Position numbers and translations under genes: made by a program. A DNA stretch of 64,000 nucleotides from contig JADJEV010000004.1 of NCBI GenBank assembly GCA_016708905.1, positions 372,001 to 436,000 on the forward strand. Reading direction: 5' to 3'. This document shows, one piece after another, positions 24,889-33,373 of this stretch (positions are counted from its first letter, which is position 1; each line of letters starts with the position of its first letter). The DNA comes from Candidatus Methylophosphatis roskildensis (GTDB lineage Bacteria; Pseudomonadota; Gammaproteobacteria; Burkholderiales; Rhodocyclaceae). A model generated the notes under the pieces. That model worked only from the letters and a program-made list of their open reading frames with translations. It did not search any database and was not told the origin of the DNA.

Positions 24889-27800
24889 GTGCTCGATGTG
24901 ATCGTTCCGGTATATCGTGGCGTGAAGCAGACACGGGTTTGCCTCCAGAGCGTGTTGGGTGTTCAGCAGGTGCTTGATTGCGAAGTGGTGGTGATCGATG
25001 ACGCCACGCCGGAACCCGAGCTGGCTGCCTATCTCGACCGTCTTGCCCAGAGCTCCCTGATTACACTGGTACGCAATGATCGCAATCTCGGGTTTGTCGT
25101 GTCGGTCAATCGGGGAATGTCCCTTCACCCGGATCGTGATGTGGTGTTGCTCAATAGCGATACCGAAGTCGCGAATGATTGGCTGGATCGACTGCATCGC
25201 TGTGCGTATAGCCAACCGAATGTCGGAACTGTCACTCCGTTCTCGAACAGCGCGACGATTTGCTCTTACCCCTTCGACGGTTGGCAGGGCGGCGTGCCCG
25301 GAACGCTGGGGCTTTCTGCGCTCGACAGGCTGTTTGCGGTCCAGAACGCGGGGCGTTGCCTTGACCTCCCGACCGCCGTTGGGTTTTGCATGTTCGTTCG
25401 GCGGGCCTGCATCGACCACGTCGGGCTGTTCGATGAAAAGCGATTCGGGCGAGGCTATGGGGAAGAGAACGATTTCTCCTTGCGCGCGGCCACCGCCGGC
25501 TGGAGAAGCGTGCTCGCGGCAGACGTCTTCGTTTTCCACGCGGGAAGCGTCAGTTTTGGTGACGAGCGTTTGATGCTCCAGGAAGGGGCGATGAGATCCC
25601 TTCTCGATTTGCATCCGGACTACCTCAAGCAACTGGGCGAATTCAGTGCAAGCGATCCGGTTCGTCCATTTCGCGATGCCATCGACCTCGCCCGCATGGC
25701 GACGAGCACGGCAGAGCGGCAGCAGGTCAGGCGGGAACGCAAGGAATCAGCCAGCCTCGTCGCGGCCAAGCCGACACAACTGCATCTCACGCATAGCTGG
25801 GACGGAGGAACCAACCGCTGGATTTCCGATTTCTGCGAACACGATGGCGACAGAAGAAACCTGGTCCTTCGATCAGTCAGCAACTTGAATGTTGCCGCGT
25901 GGCGTCTCGAGCTGCTCGACCCGTCCGAGGCCGACGTGCCGCTGATGGCGTGGGATCTGGAGCAGCCGGTGCATGCGACGGATATCTATAACTTCGAGTA
26001 TCTGACAGTCCTGGCAGAGATCGCCGAGGTCTTCGACGTCCGGGCCTTGCTGGTGTCATCGCTGATCGGACATTCGCTCGATGTATTCGACTTCGAATTG
26101 CCAACGGTCGTGGTTCTGCACGATCTCTATCCGTTCTGCCCGGCGCTGTTCGCATGTTTCGATACGCCCTGCACGCAATGTGCGACCGACAAGCTGAAGT
26201 CATGCATGCAGCGTAACCCTTACAACGCCTTCTGGCACAACACTTCCGTCGATGACTGGCTGGGTCTTCGAGATGCTTACGCGCAAAGGTTGGCTCCGGC
26301 CCGGGTGAGCATCGCGGCGCCTTCGCAGAGCGCCTGGGAGCGCTGGACCAAGCTCTATCCGGAAATTGCCGAGAAAGCGTGTCGGATCATTCCCCACGGC
26401 ATTCGCCCGGGGCTGAGTCCGCAAGTGGCGAACGCTTCGCTGCGCAGCCGGGCGCCGGGCGGCAAACTGCGCCTGGTCGTTCCGGGCCGGCTGTTGCCGC
26501 ATAAGGGACTGGATCTGTTTGCCCAGGCCTTGCCGGACCTGAGCCCGCATGCAGAGGTACTGCTGCTCGGCTGCGGCAAGTTCGGCAGGCCGTTCGAGAA
26601 TACGCCTGGTGTCGAGATCGTGAAGACCTATTCCCATCAGGAGTTGAGGCGCCATGTCGAGGCCTTTCGTCCCGATGCAGCACTGATGCTGTCAGTGGTG
26701 CCGGAATCGTTCAGCTACACGTTGAGCGAGATGTTCGCTCTGGGCCTACCCGTGATCGCGACGAACCTGGGAGCCTTCGCCGAGCGCATCGAGCCGGGCA
26801 GGAACGGCCTGCTGTTCGAGCCTCATCCGGCAGCGCTGTCGGATCTCGTGCGCAAGCTCGCTCGCGAGCCGCAGCTGCTGACGGCGATGTGCGAGCGTGT
26901 GCGGAACATCCCGATACGCTATGTTCAAGACATGATTCGCGCTTATCATTCGCTGCTGCCACCGAGCGAGACGCAAGGGGTCGCAAGTTGCGAGGAGCAT
27001 GCGCGTTCGCGTGTCGCGCAGCGGTGGATCGCGCGTGGGCTGCGTGACCGGCAACGACTCGCTACCGGGAATCGGCAGCTCCGCCACGAGGCCGAACAAT
27101 GCGCCGAGCGGCTCGCCTACCTCGAAGCTCAGTTGCGCGAGCAGCACTCGCGCTGTGTGGCTCTCGAGCATCAGGTGGCCCGTGTCGAAACAGAAAATGC
27201 AGCCATCTTTCGTTCCAGGTCATGGCGATGGGCGGCGCTGCTGCGCGGCCTGTCGGATGGATTCCGCAAGCTGCGCAGGGTCGGAGTCTTGAGCAAGACC
27301 GTGCCGGTGCCCGAGTCCAACGGCGACGCCGCGCCCTCCGAGTCAGGTGCACGTGCGTCCGCCGAGTTCAAGTTCGAACCCGGCAAGCGGGGTGAAGCGC
27401 GCCGAACGTTGCGCGAACGAATCGGGGCCCCCGACGCATCGAGAATCGTGCTTGCGCTTGTAGCTGGAGACCATGTAGCCAAGATCTGCCCGGTTGCGGG
27501 GCTGGCGAGGCGGGTGTTGGCGGAGCGAAACGATATGGTGTTTCTGTGCCGGAGAACCAGCTGTGACGAAGGACAGTATGCCGAGATCGAATCCGCACTG
27601 CTGGTCGCGACCCGCAAAATGCTCATGTTGCCCGATACCCTCGATCTTGGCATGGCCATAGCGGGTGCCGATGTTTTGCTGCTCGAAGATTTCGATTCGA
27701 TACAGGCGTACCTTCCGTTGATCGAAACGGGAACGAAGCTCCTTGTGTTGGGATCGGATTCCGACTGCGGCGCGTCGGCGGCAAAAGGGGCGGCGCGTGT

Positions 27801-27894
27801 CGTCTCGATCGACGCGCTTCATAGAGTACCGGCGATCCTTTTTGACTGGTTCGGCGAATCGAATCGCGGAAACGCCGATACCGATGAAGACTAA
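24889..27894 (+). CDS. Large two-domain glycosyltransferase: GT2 fused to GT4-type
   Basis: A protein of about 1000 residues. Residues 1-240 are a GT2 module (VIVPVYRGVKQTRVCLQSVL, then NSDTEVANDW, then GRGYGEENDFSLRA). Residues of about 290-690 are a GT-B module of GT4 type, with RLVVPGRLLPHKGLDLFAQA, then PESFSYTLSEMFALGLPVIA and GRNGLLFEPH. A coiled coil follows (about 715-775), then a 140-residue C-terminal domain of unknown type. Fusions like this can add two sugars of a repeat in sequence. The GTG start at 24889 is favoured over 24862 because GGGAGG (24872-24877) lies just upstream. It overlaps the next gene by 11 bases. Confidence 0.85.
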   Translation: MLDVIVPVYRGVKQTRVCLQSVLGVQQVLDCEVVVIDDATPEPELAAYLDRLAQSSLITLVRNDRNLGFVVSVNRGMSLHPDRDVVLLNSDTEVANDWLDRLHRCAYSQPNVGTVTPFSNSATICSYPFDGWQGGVPGTLGLSALDRLFAVQNAGRCLDLPTAVGFCMFVRRACIDHVGLFDEKRFGRGYGEENDFSLRAATAGWRSVLAADVFVFHAGSVSFGDERLMLQEGAMRSLLDLHPDYLKQLGEFSASDPVRPFRDAIDLARMATSTAERQQVRRERKESASLVAAKPTQLHLTHSWDGGTNRWISDFCEHDGDRRNLVLRSVSNLNVAAWRLELLDPSEADVPLMAWDLEQPVHATDIYNFEYLTVLAEIAEVFDVRALLVSSLIGHSLDVFDFELPTVVVLHDLYPFCPALFACFDTPCTQCATDKLKSCMQRNPYNAFWHNTSVDDWLGLRDAYAQRLAPARVSIAAPSQSAWERWTKLYPEIAEKACRIIPHGIRPGLSPQVANASLRSRAPGGKLRLVVPGRLLPHKGLDLFAQALPDLSPHAEVLLLGCGKFGRPFENTPGVEIVKTYSHQELRRHVEAFRPDAALMLSVVPESFSYTLSEMFALGLPVIATNLGAFAERIEPGRNGLLFEPHPAALSDLVRKLAREPQLLTAMCERVRNIPIRYVQDMIRAYHSLLPPSETQGVASCEEHARSRVAQRWIARGLRDRQRLATGNRQLRHEAEQCAERLAYLEAQLREQHSRCVALEHQVARVETENAAIFRSRSWRWAALLRGLSDGFRKLRRVGVLSKTVPVPESNGDAAPSESGARASAEFKFEPGKRGEARRTLRERIGAPDASRIVLALVAGDHVAKICPVAGLARRVLAERNDMVFLCRRTSCDEGQYAEIESALLVATRKMLMLPDTLDLGMAIAGADVLLLEDFDSIQAYLPLIETGTKLLVLGSDSDCGASAAKGAARVVSIDALHRVPAILFDWFGESNRGNADTDED

Positions 27895-28804
27895 GCACAA
27901 AACCTCCCGGCCGCCTGCGTCCTCGCAACGGACCCAGGACCGGCAGTTCGCGGGTTCGTCGGACGAAACACGACCCGCGTCGAAAACGCATCCCGCAGTG
28001 GCCCTGGCCGGCGTGTCCGCTTTTCTCGCCGGGACGGTTCTGCTCTACCATCTGCTGCCGTTTGAGACAGTTGCCCATGACGCGATACTGCTGATCGGTT
28101 TGGTTACGATCGGCATATTCGTGCCGGACCTTTTCTGGCAGAAAGTCTGGCGCAATGCGTCGGCGGGACTGACTCGCACACCGGCGCAAGGATCTTGGGA
28201 TAGGACGATCACCAAGTTTGCCGGACTGACCGCGAGTCTGGGATTCGTCGGCATGCTGTACTGGCTGTTTCCCGAGTACACGACCAAATCCCCCTTCTAT
28301 CAGCACTTCTGGGCGTTGCTGAAGGTGCTGGTTCCCGTGATGCTTGGTTTGGCGATTCCCTATCTCTACCTCGTCGATCGACGAATGGAACAGCCAGAGG
28401 ACAACCTCTGGCATCTGGGCAAGGTCGTGCTGTTTCAGTGGGAGGGGGTCGATGGCCGAGCGGTCGGACAGCAATTGCTTGGCTGGCTGATCAAGGGGTT
28501 CTTTCTCCCGCTGATGTTCGGCTACATGTGCTCCGACATCGTGCGTCTGTATCAGTACGACTATGGCAAGCTAGTGAGTTTCAGGGAAACGTGGGAGTTC
28601 CTCTACTTCTTCCTGTTCTACATGGATGTCGTGTTCGGCACGATGGGTTACGTGATGTCGCTGCGTCTGATCGACACGCATATCCGCTCGTCCGAGCCGA
28701 CCATGCTCGGCTGGGCGGTAGCGGTGGTCTGCTACGAGCCATTCTGGTCGTTGATCGGCAGGCAATACCTGCAGTATGGAAGCAGCTTCAGCTGGAGAAA
28801 ATAA
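27884..28804 (+). pseudogene. 5' part of a membrane methyltransferase-like gene, split by an IS3 element
   Basis: About 306 codons encode a polytopic protein with about seven membrane segments (VALAGVSAFLAGTVLLYHLL, then LIGLVTIGIFVPDLFW and others). The frame stops at TAA 28802-28804 only because the IS begins there. If 28803-32844 is removed with one copy of the flanking AAAAT, the codons run from S-F-S-W-R-K straight into W-L-W-N-E-P of the 32845 fragment, in frame. The restored protein would be 466 residues with an ICMT/PEMT-like C-terminus. A truncated membrane protein may still be made from this part. Confidence 0.8.
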
Positions 28805-28840
28805 GGTGGACCCCGGAGTCAAGACAGAAATGCTCCGAGT

Positions 28841-29098
28841 TTAAGCTGTACATTCGACTTCATTCGCAGCGGGACGGCGCTGCCCCGGTTTTGCTTTTGC
28901 TTTGGTATTTGACTCTGCTGTTGCCTCTGACCTTTCTTCTGCGGGGGAGGAAACGTCTGTGGAGCGTAGCGGAACAGAGGGTTCCTCCCCCGCGCCGCCA
29001 AATTTATCCAGAATCATGGCCCCGCCACCAATGCCGGTTCGATACACAACATCGGGTGTCCGATCACCCAACGACTGATGCGGGCGCTCGCCGTTGTA
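28841..29098 (-). pseudogene. C-terminal fragment of IS3 OrfB transposase
   Basis: Read on the minus strand this begins YNGERPHQSLGDRTPDVVYR, the usual C-terminal end of IS3-family OrfB. A GGGAMILDKFGGAGEEP tail and a Lys/Ala-rich end follow, with the stop at 28841. It is the continuation of the OrfB fragment at 31728-32514. The serine-recombinase element separates the two pieces. Confidence 0.85.
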
Positions 29099-29628
29099 CA
29101 AATCATCAATCGAACACCCATAGTACCGAATCCCGAGAAGTTCTCTATCCCTGGCATCCGTGGTTCGGCCGCGTCGTGTGGATCTACGCGAAGCGGGACC
29201 GTCATGGGCGGATGGTGGCCCAGTGCGGATTGGAGCCGCAGCGAGAGCGTCGCGGCGTCGAAGTGCCGATGTGGATGTTCGACACGGCCGTGTGCTGTCA
29301 GATGCGCCTGGCGCAAGAGGCGGTGGCGAGCATCGATGCGCTACGCGAGCTGAAGGCTCTGTATGCGGCGAGGCCGCGGGCTGCTCCTGCCCCCATGCTA
29401 CAAATTCAGCACGATTCCCTTTTACCCGAAGGAGCGGCTGATGCGAATCCCACCGAGGCCCCAAGGGGCGACCCAACTGCCCTTGTTTCAATCGAGCCTG
29501 AAAGGGCCGCGCTGGGAACAGCTGCCCTCGGAGGTGCAGCAGCAGACAACGCGATTGTTGGCGCGGATGTTGAACGAACAAGCCGAACGCAAAGCGGTAC
29601 ACCCGTCACTGCAGGAGGCCGGCGATGA
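29098..29628 (+). CDS. Small accessory ORF of the recombinase element, no obvious start
   Basis: An open frame from the left core encodes REVLYPWHPWFGRVVWIYAK and then GVEVPMWMFDTAVCCQMRLA. Short proteins of this kind, starting with an H-P-x-x-G-type motif, commonly precede such recombinases. No ATG, GTG or TTG is in frame before this motif inside the element, so it is either degenerate, starts at a rare codon or is read through from the flank. The 3' part (after about 29430) overlaps the better-supported ORF at 29441 and is probably not its true end. Confidence 0.35.
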   Translation, partial: TNHQSNTHSTESREVLYPWHPWFGRVVWIYAKRDRHGRMVAQCGLEPQRERRGVEVPMWMFDTAVCCQMRLAQEAVASIDALRELKALYAARPRAAPAPMLQIQHDSLLPEGAADANPTEAPRGDPTALVSIEPERAALGTAALGGAAADNAIVGADVERTSRTQSGTPVTAGGRR

Positions 29629-29632
29629 GTGA
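29441..29632 (+). CDS. Small accessory protein of the recombinase element
   Basis: A 63-residue protein (RIPPRPQGATQLPLFQSSLK, ending NEQAERKAVHPSLQEAGDE). GGAG lies at 29431-29434, seven bases ahead of the ATG. Its stop overlaps the recombinase start by 8 bases, so the two are coupled. No domain was recognised. Its fixed position before the recombinase suggests a directionality or accessory role, which is an inference only. Confidence 0.6.
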   Translation: MRIPPRPQGATQLPLFQSSLKGPRWEQLPSEVQQQTTRLLARMLNEQAERKAVHPSLQEAGDE

Positions 29633-31697
29633 GAAGATCAGGACGCAGCATCTATCGCGCAAGGCCATTCTGTACGTTCGTCAGTCCTCGGCCTACCAGG
29701 TCAGCCACAACCTGGAGAGCCAGAAGCTGCAGTATGCGATGCGGGAACGTCTGATGCAGTTGGGCTGGCGCGAAATCGAAGTCGTTGATGAGGATCTGGG
29801 CCGTTCGGCAGCGGGTCTGGTGACGCGCAGCGGGTTCGAGCGCATGGTGGCCGAGGTATGCCTGGGCAAGGTCGGTGCGGTGGCCGCGCGTGAAGTCTCG
29901 CGTTTTGCACGCAATAGTCGTGAGTGGCAACAGTTGGTCGAGGTCTGTCGTGTCGTCGACACCGTTTTGATCGATCAGGAGATGGTCTATGCACCGCGGC
30001 AAAGCAATGATCGCTTGCTGCTCGGGCTCAAGGGCAGCCTCAACGAGTATGAACTGGACCTGTTGCGTCAGCGTTCGGTCGAGGCGCGCCGGGAGAAGGC
30101 GCGACGCGGGGAGTTGTTGGTCGTCAGCCCGGTGGGCTATCGCAAGGGCCAACAGCGTCTGGAGAAAGACCCCGATCGACGCGTCCAGGAAGCCATACGG
30201 CTGGTGTTCCAGAAGCTCGGCGAGTTGGGGAGCGTGCGGCAGACCTTGTTGTGGTTCCTGGAGCACGGCTTGGAACTGCCGGCGACCAACGCCCATGAGG
30301 AAGTGCGTTGGAAGCGACCCTCCTACGGCATGCTCTACAGCATGCTGACCAATCCCGCGTATGGCGGCGCGTACGCCTACGGCAAGACCGAACAGCTCAC
30401 CCAATACGAGGATGGCAAGGCACGCCAGACGGTGCGCCGCAAACCGCGGGAACAGTGGCTGTCGTTGATCCCGGGGACACACGAGGGCTACGTCAGTTGG
30501 GAGTCCTTCGAGCGCCTGCAGGCGAGCATCTCCGAGAATGTGATTCGCTGTGCCCACAGCGGTGCCGCCCAGCGGGGTCCGGCGCTGGTGGCCGGCTTGT
30601 TGCGCTGTCGGCGCTGCGGCCATAATCTGGTGGTCCACTACACGGGCAGCCGTCACGACGTGTTGCGCTACCAATGCAGTCGCGGATGGCTCGATAATGG
30701 CGAGCCGCGCTGCATCGGTTTTGCCGGTTTGCTCGTTGATCAGGTGATTACGAGGGAGATTTTGCGCGTGGTAGAGCCGGCAGCCATCGAGGCGGCAGTC
30801 ATGGCCCATCAGGAGCAAGCACGCAAAACCGACGAAGTCTTGGCGGCACTGCAACGCGACCTGGAAGCGGCCCAGTACAGTGCCCGGCGCGCGCACAAGC
30901 AATACGACGCGGCCGATCCGGAGAATCGGCTGGTGACCGATGAACTCGAACGACGCTGGAATCAGTCGCTGCAGCGTGTGCGCGAGGTCGAAGCACAGAT
31001 CGAGCAACATCGGGATCGCCAAGGCCCGTCAGCGGCGCCCACGCTCGAGGAATTCGCCGATTTGGCTGCCGATCTGCAATCGCTGTGGCATGACGGCGAG
31101 ACCGATCCGCGACTAAAGAAACGTGTCATTCGCACTTTGATTCGCGACATCATCGTTGACGTCGATGCGCAAGCCGGCGAAGTGATCCTGGTCATTCACT
31201 GGAAAGGCGGCGTCCACACCGAGCTGCGTCTGCCGCGACGTCGGCGCGGTCAGAACCGGACCCAGACCTCCACCGAGGTGCTTGAAGCCGTGCGCGTGCT
31301 TGCGCACACCTGTTCGGATCAGGTGATTGCCGGTGCTCTCAATCGCAACGGGCTACTGACCGGGCGCGGCAACCGGTGGACCCAAGAACGGGTGACGGCA
31401 CTGCGCAGCCATCACCACATTTCGTGCTATCGGGCCGAGCAAGCTGACAGCGCAACCTGGATGAATCTGACCGAGGCCGCCCAACAATTGGGAATAAGCC
31501 CGAGAACCCTGCGCCTTGCCGTCGAGCGCGGCGAAATCCAGGCGCAGCATCCCTTGGCCGATGGGCCATGGGTATTCCATCGCGATACGCTTCAGACGGC
31601 TGCCGCCGCGACACTAATCGAGCGGGTCACCAGCAGAAACCGTCAACCCGCAGTACCAAACACCGAACAGGCAACCTTCGAGTTCTCAAGCACATAG
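29625..31697 (+). CDS. Large serine recombinase
   Basis: A 690-residue recombinase. The resolvase domain (about 10-160) has the nucleophile Ser in AILYVRQSSAYQ, and REVSRFARNSREW with the conserved Arg. The recombinase domain (about 165-300) follows. A zinc ribbon is at about 325-365 (RCRRCGHNLVVHY with a second Cys pair in YQCSRG and PRCIGF). A long coiled coil lies at about 390-470. The C-terminus adds a MerR-like helix-turn-helix (MNLTEAAQQLGISPRTLRLA). All catalytic features look intact. It probably catalyses integration and excision of the element that carries it. Confidence 0.9.
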   Translation: MSEKIRTQHLSRKAILYVRQSSAYQVSHNLESQKLQYAMRERLMQLGWREIEVVDEDLGRSAAGLVTRSGFERMVAEVCLGKVGAVAAREVSRFARNSREWQQLVEVCRVVDTVLIDQEMVYAPRQSNDRLLLGLKGSLNEYELDLLRQRSVEARREKARRGELLVVSPVGYRKGQQRLEKDPDRRVQEAIRLVFQKLGELGSVRQTLLWFLEHGLELPATNAHEEVRWKRPSYGMLYSMLTNPAYGGAYAYGKTEQLTQYEDGKARQTVRRKPREQWLSLIPGTHEGYVSWESFERLQASISENVIRCAHSGAAQRGPALVAGLLRCRRCGHNLVVHYTGSRHDVLRYQCSRGWLDNGEPRCIGFAGLLVDQVITREILRVVEPAAIEAAVMAHQEQARKTDEVLAALQRDLEAAQYSARRAHKQYDAADPENRLVTDELERRWNQSLQRVREVEAQIEQHRDRQGPSAAPTLEEFADLAADLQSLWHDGETDPRLKKRVIRTLIRDIIVDVDAQAGEVILVIHWKGGVHTELRLPRRRRGQNRTQTSTEVLEAVRVLAHTCSDQVIAGALNRNGLLTGRGNRWTQERVTALRSHHHISCYRAEQADSATWMNLTEAAQQLGISPRTLRLAVERGEIQAQHPLADGPWVFHRDTLQTAAAATLIERVTSRNRQPAVPNTEQATFEFSST

Positions 31698-31727
31698 CGA
31701 GGTGGGGCACCATGAAGCGTGGTTGTA

Positions 31728-32514
31728 GAAGACAAAGTACGCGGCCAGGCCGATCATCAATTCGCCCATCGTGGCATAGCCTTTCAGATAAACGTCTTCA
31801 TGCTTGACATTGCGCCAGAGGCGCTTGACAAAGATGTTGTCGAATACCTGCCCCCGCCCATCCATGCTGATGACAATGCCTTCACGTTCCAGCGCCCCCG
31901 TGAACGCCGCGCTGGTGAACTGAGAACCCTGATCGCTGTTGAAGATTTCCGGCTTGCCGTAGGTGCGCAGGGCATCCTCCAGGCAATCGACGCAGAATAC
32001 GGTCTCCATGCTGTTGCTGATCCGCCAACTGAGCACGCGACGCGAGTACCAGTCGATGACCGCCACCAGATACACGAAGCCATGCGCCAACCGGATGTAC
32101 GTGATGTCCGTGCTCCAGACCTGATTGGGCCTGACAATCGGAACACCGCGCAACAGGTAGGGATAGACCTTGTGCTCAGGGCGTGATCGGCTGGTATTCG
32201 GCCCCGGTGCCATGCCCGCCAGCCCCATCAACCGCATCAACCGTTGTACCCGTTTTCGATTAACGATGTGGCCCACGGTCTCGAGAAAGACGACCATCCG
32301 GCGCGTGCCATAGAAAGGATGCCGGGTGTATTGCGCGTCGATCAGCCTGCTGTGCAGCAGATCAAGTTCATCGACTGGCTTGGGCTTTTGCTGTGCATAC
32401 ACCGTGGCGCGGGATACGCTGGCCAGAACACATTGCTGAACCATGGACACTGAATCTGCGGGGTCTATCCATCCTTGCCGGATCATGGCAGGCTGATCCC
32501 AGACTTTTTTTGAG
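31728..32514 (-). pseudogene. N-terminal and catalytic part of IS3 OrfB transposase, interrupted and lacking the catalytic Glu
   Basis: The frame contains the HTH_21-like region (HPFYGTRRMVVFLETVGHIV) and the rve core (QVWSTDITYIRLAHGFVYLV, then FNSDQGSQFTSAAF). At the third DDE position, 35 residues after the second Asp, the usual FVERLW reads FVKRLW (AAG codon, complement of 31824-31826). This Glu-to-Lys change should abolish catalysis. The frame breaks at the serine-element junction after FVFYN. It would be expressed by -1 slippage from orfA at the run of seven A residues (complement of 32505-32511). Confidence 0.85.
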
Positions 32515-32781
32515 CCAATCCAGTTCCACCTTGAGCTTGCCGATCTCACTGTACAGCAGCTCAGGTTCCTTATGCGCGGCGACCGGCTTCGGGCCTCGCT
32601 TGCCTTCAAACAGCGTCTTGGCTTGCTCCTGGATCTCCTTCTTCCAGAGACCCACCTGAGTCGGATGAACCCCATACGCCTGGCTGATCTCGTTGATGGT
32701 CTTTGATCCACGGATGGCTTCCAAGCCTACCTTGGCTTTGAACTCCGCCGTGGGCACATTTCGCTTCTTTGATTCACTCAT
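32368..32781 (-). CDS. IS3-family OrfA (transposase DNA-binding subunit)
   Basis: A 137-residue frame whose first 95 residues are a standard IS3 OrfA: a helix-turn-helix (KTINEISQAYGVHPTQVGLW) and a leucine-zipper-like helix (LLYSEIGKLKVELDWLKKSL). The A7 slip site lies at the end of this helix, and residues beyond it are probably the non-shifted terminus. It reads away from the right end of the IS. Confidence 0.85.
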   Translation of the reverse strand: MSESKKRNVPTAEFKAKVGLEAIRGSKTINEISQAYGVHPTQVGLWKKEIQEQAKTLFEGKRGPKPVAAHKEPELLYSEIGKLKVELDWLKKSLGSACHDPARMDRPRRFSVHGSAMCSGQRIPRHGVCTAKAQASR

Positions 32782-32844
32782 TACGCATATCCCTTCAAGA
32801 CAGCGTACATCTTAGTCCGGTGTCTTGAAATCGGGATCCACTAT

Positions 32845-33331
32845 AAAATGGCTATGGAACGAACCGCTCGTCTACGGTATCTGGGGAACCACCATCCTGT
32901 TGCTGACTGGCGTGTACGTCTGGGCGACCGTCATATTCGGCGGCCGTTTCTCGAACCTTACCCATCGCGGCATCATCACCAGCGGACCCTATCGATACAC
33001 CAAGCATCCGGCCTACATTGCCAAGAACATAAGCTGGTGGCTGGTTGCCGTGCCGTTCGTCGTGACCGAGTCTCTCGCAGTCAGTCTCAAGCAGTGCCTG
33101 CTGCTGTTGATGGTCAACGGCATCTACTACCTGCGTGCGAAGACCGAGGAGCGTCATTTGTCGCGCGATCCTGACTACGTGCGATACGCGCGCTGGATCG
33201 ACAGACATGGTTTGTTGCGCTGGATGAACCGCATGCCGCTCATCGGCACGCTGGCGCGACTGCGGCTTGCGAGCATAGGAGAACGGAACCCGCGTGGTGC
33301 CAAGCCGGCCGATGGAGCCGGATCAATTTGA
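32845..33331 (+). pseudogene. 3' part of the split membrane methyltransferase-like gene
   Basis: About 160 codons in frame from 32849. GPYRYTKHPAYIAKNISWW, followed by a membrane segment and EERHLSRDPDYVRYARW, is the C-terminal signature of isoprenylcysteine carboxyl-methyltransferase/PEMT-like membrane enzymes (SAM and lipid binding). It is the continuation of the 27884 gene. Without its own start site it is unlikely to be translated as a functional protein. The gene may once have methylated a lipid or lipid-linked product of this cluster; that is speculation. Confidence 0.8.
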
Positions 33332-33373
33332 TGTGATCTCGATCCCCTGTCGATCCGGTTGCTCGCTGAACCA

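Larger units (their letters stand above)
29093..31727 (+). mobile_element. Large-serine-recombinase mobile element inserted in IS3 orfB
   Basis: The sequence GTTGTA occurs at both edges (29093-29098 and 31722-31727). Deleting 2629 bp between the copies restores OrfB exactly as ...VFYNGERPHQSLG, the usual family sequence. The element holds two small ORFs and a 690-residue serine recombinase, which starts within the second ORF and ends 24 bases before the right core. A 6-bp crossover core is compatible with a serine recombinase, though the biochemically cut bases are usually only two of these. Confidence 0.82.
28803..32844 (-). mobile_element. IS3-family insertion sequence, interrupted by a serine-recombinase element
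   Basis: Imperfect terminal inverted repeats start GTGGACCCCGGAGTCAAGAC on the left (28806 on) and GTGGATCCCGATTTCAAGAC on the right (minus strand from 32841). A 5-bp direct repeat AAAAT flanks the element (28798-28802 and 32845-32849). Transposase genes orfA and orfB lie on the minus strand. Subtracting the 2629-bp inner element leaves about 1.41 kb, normal for IS3. The exact tips are uncertain by a few bases because the inverted repeats fade outside GTGGA. Confidence 0.8.
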
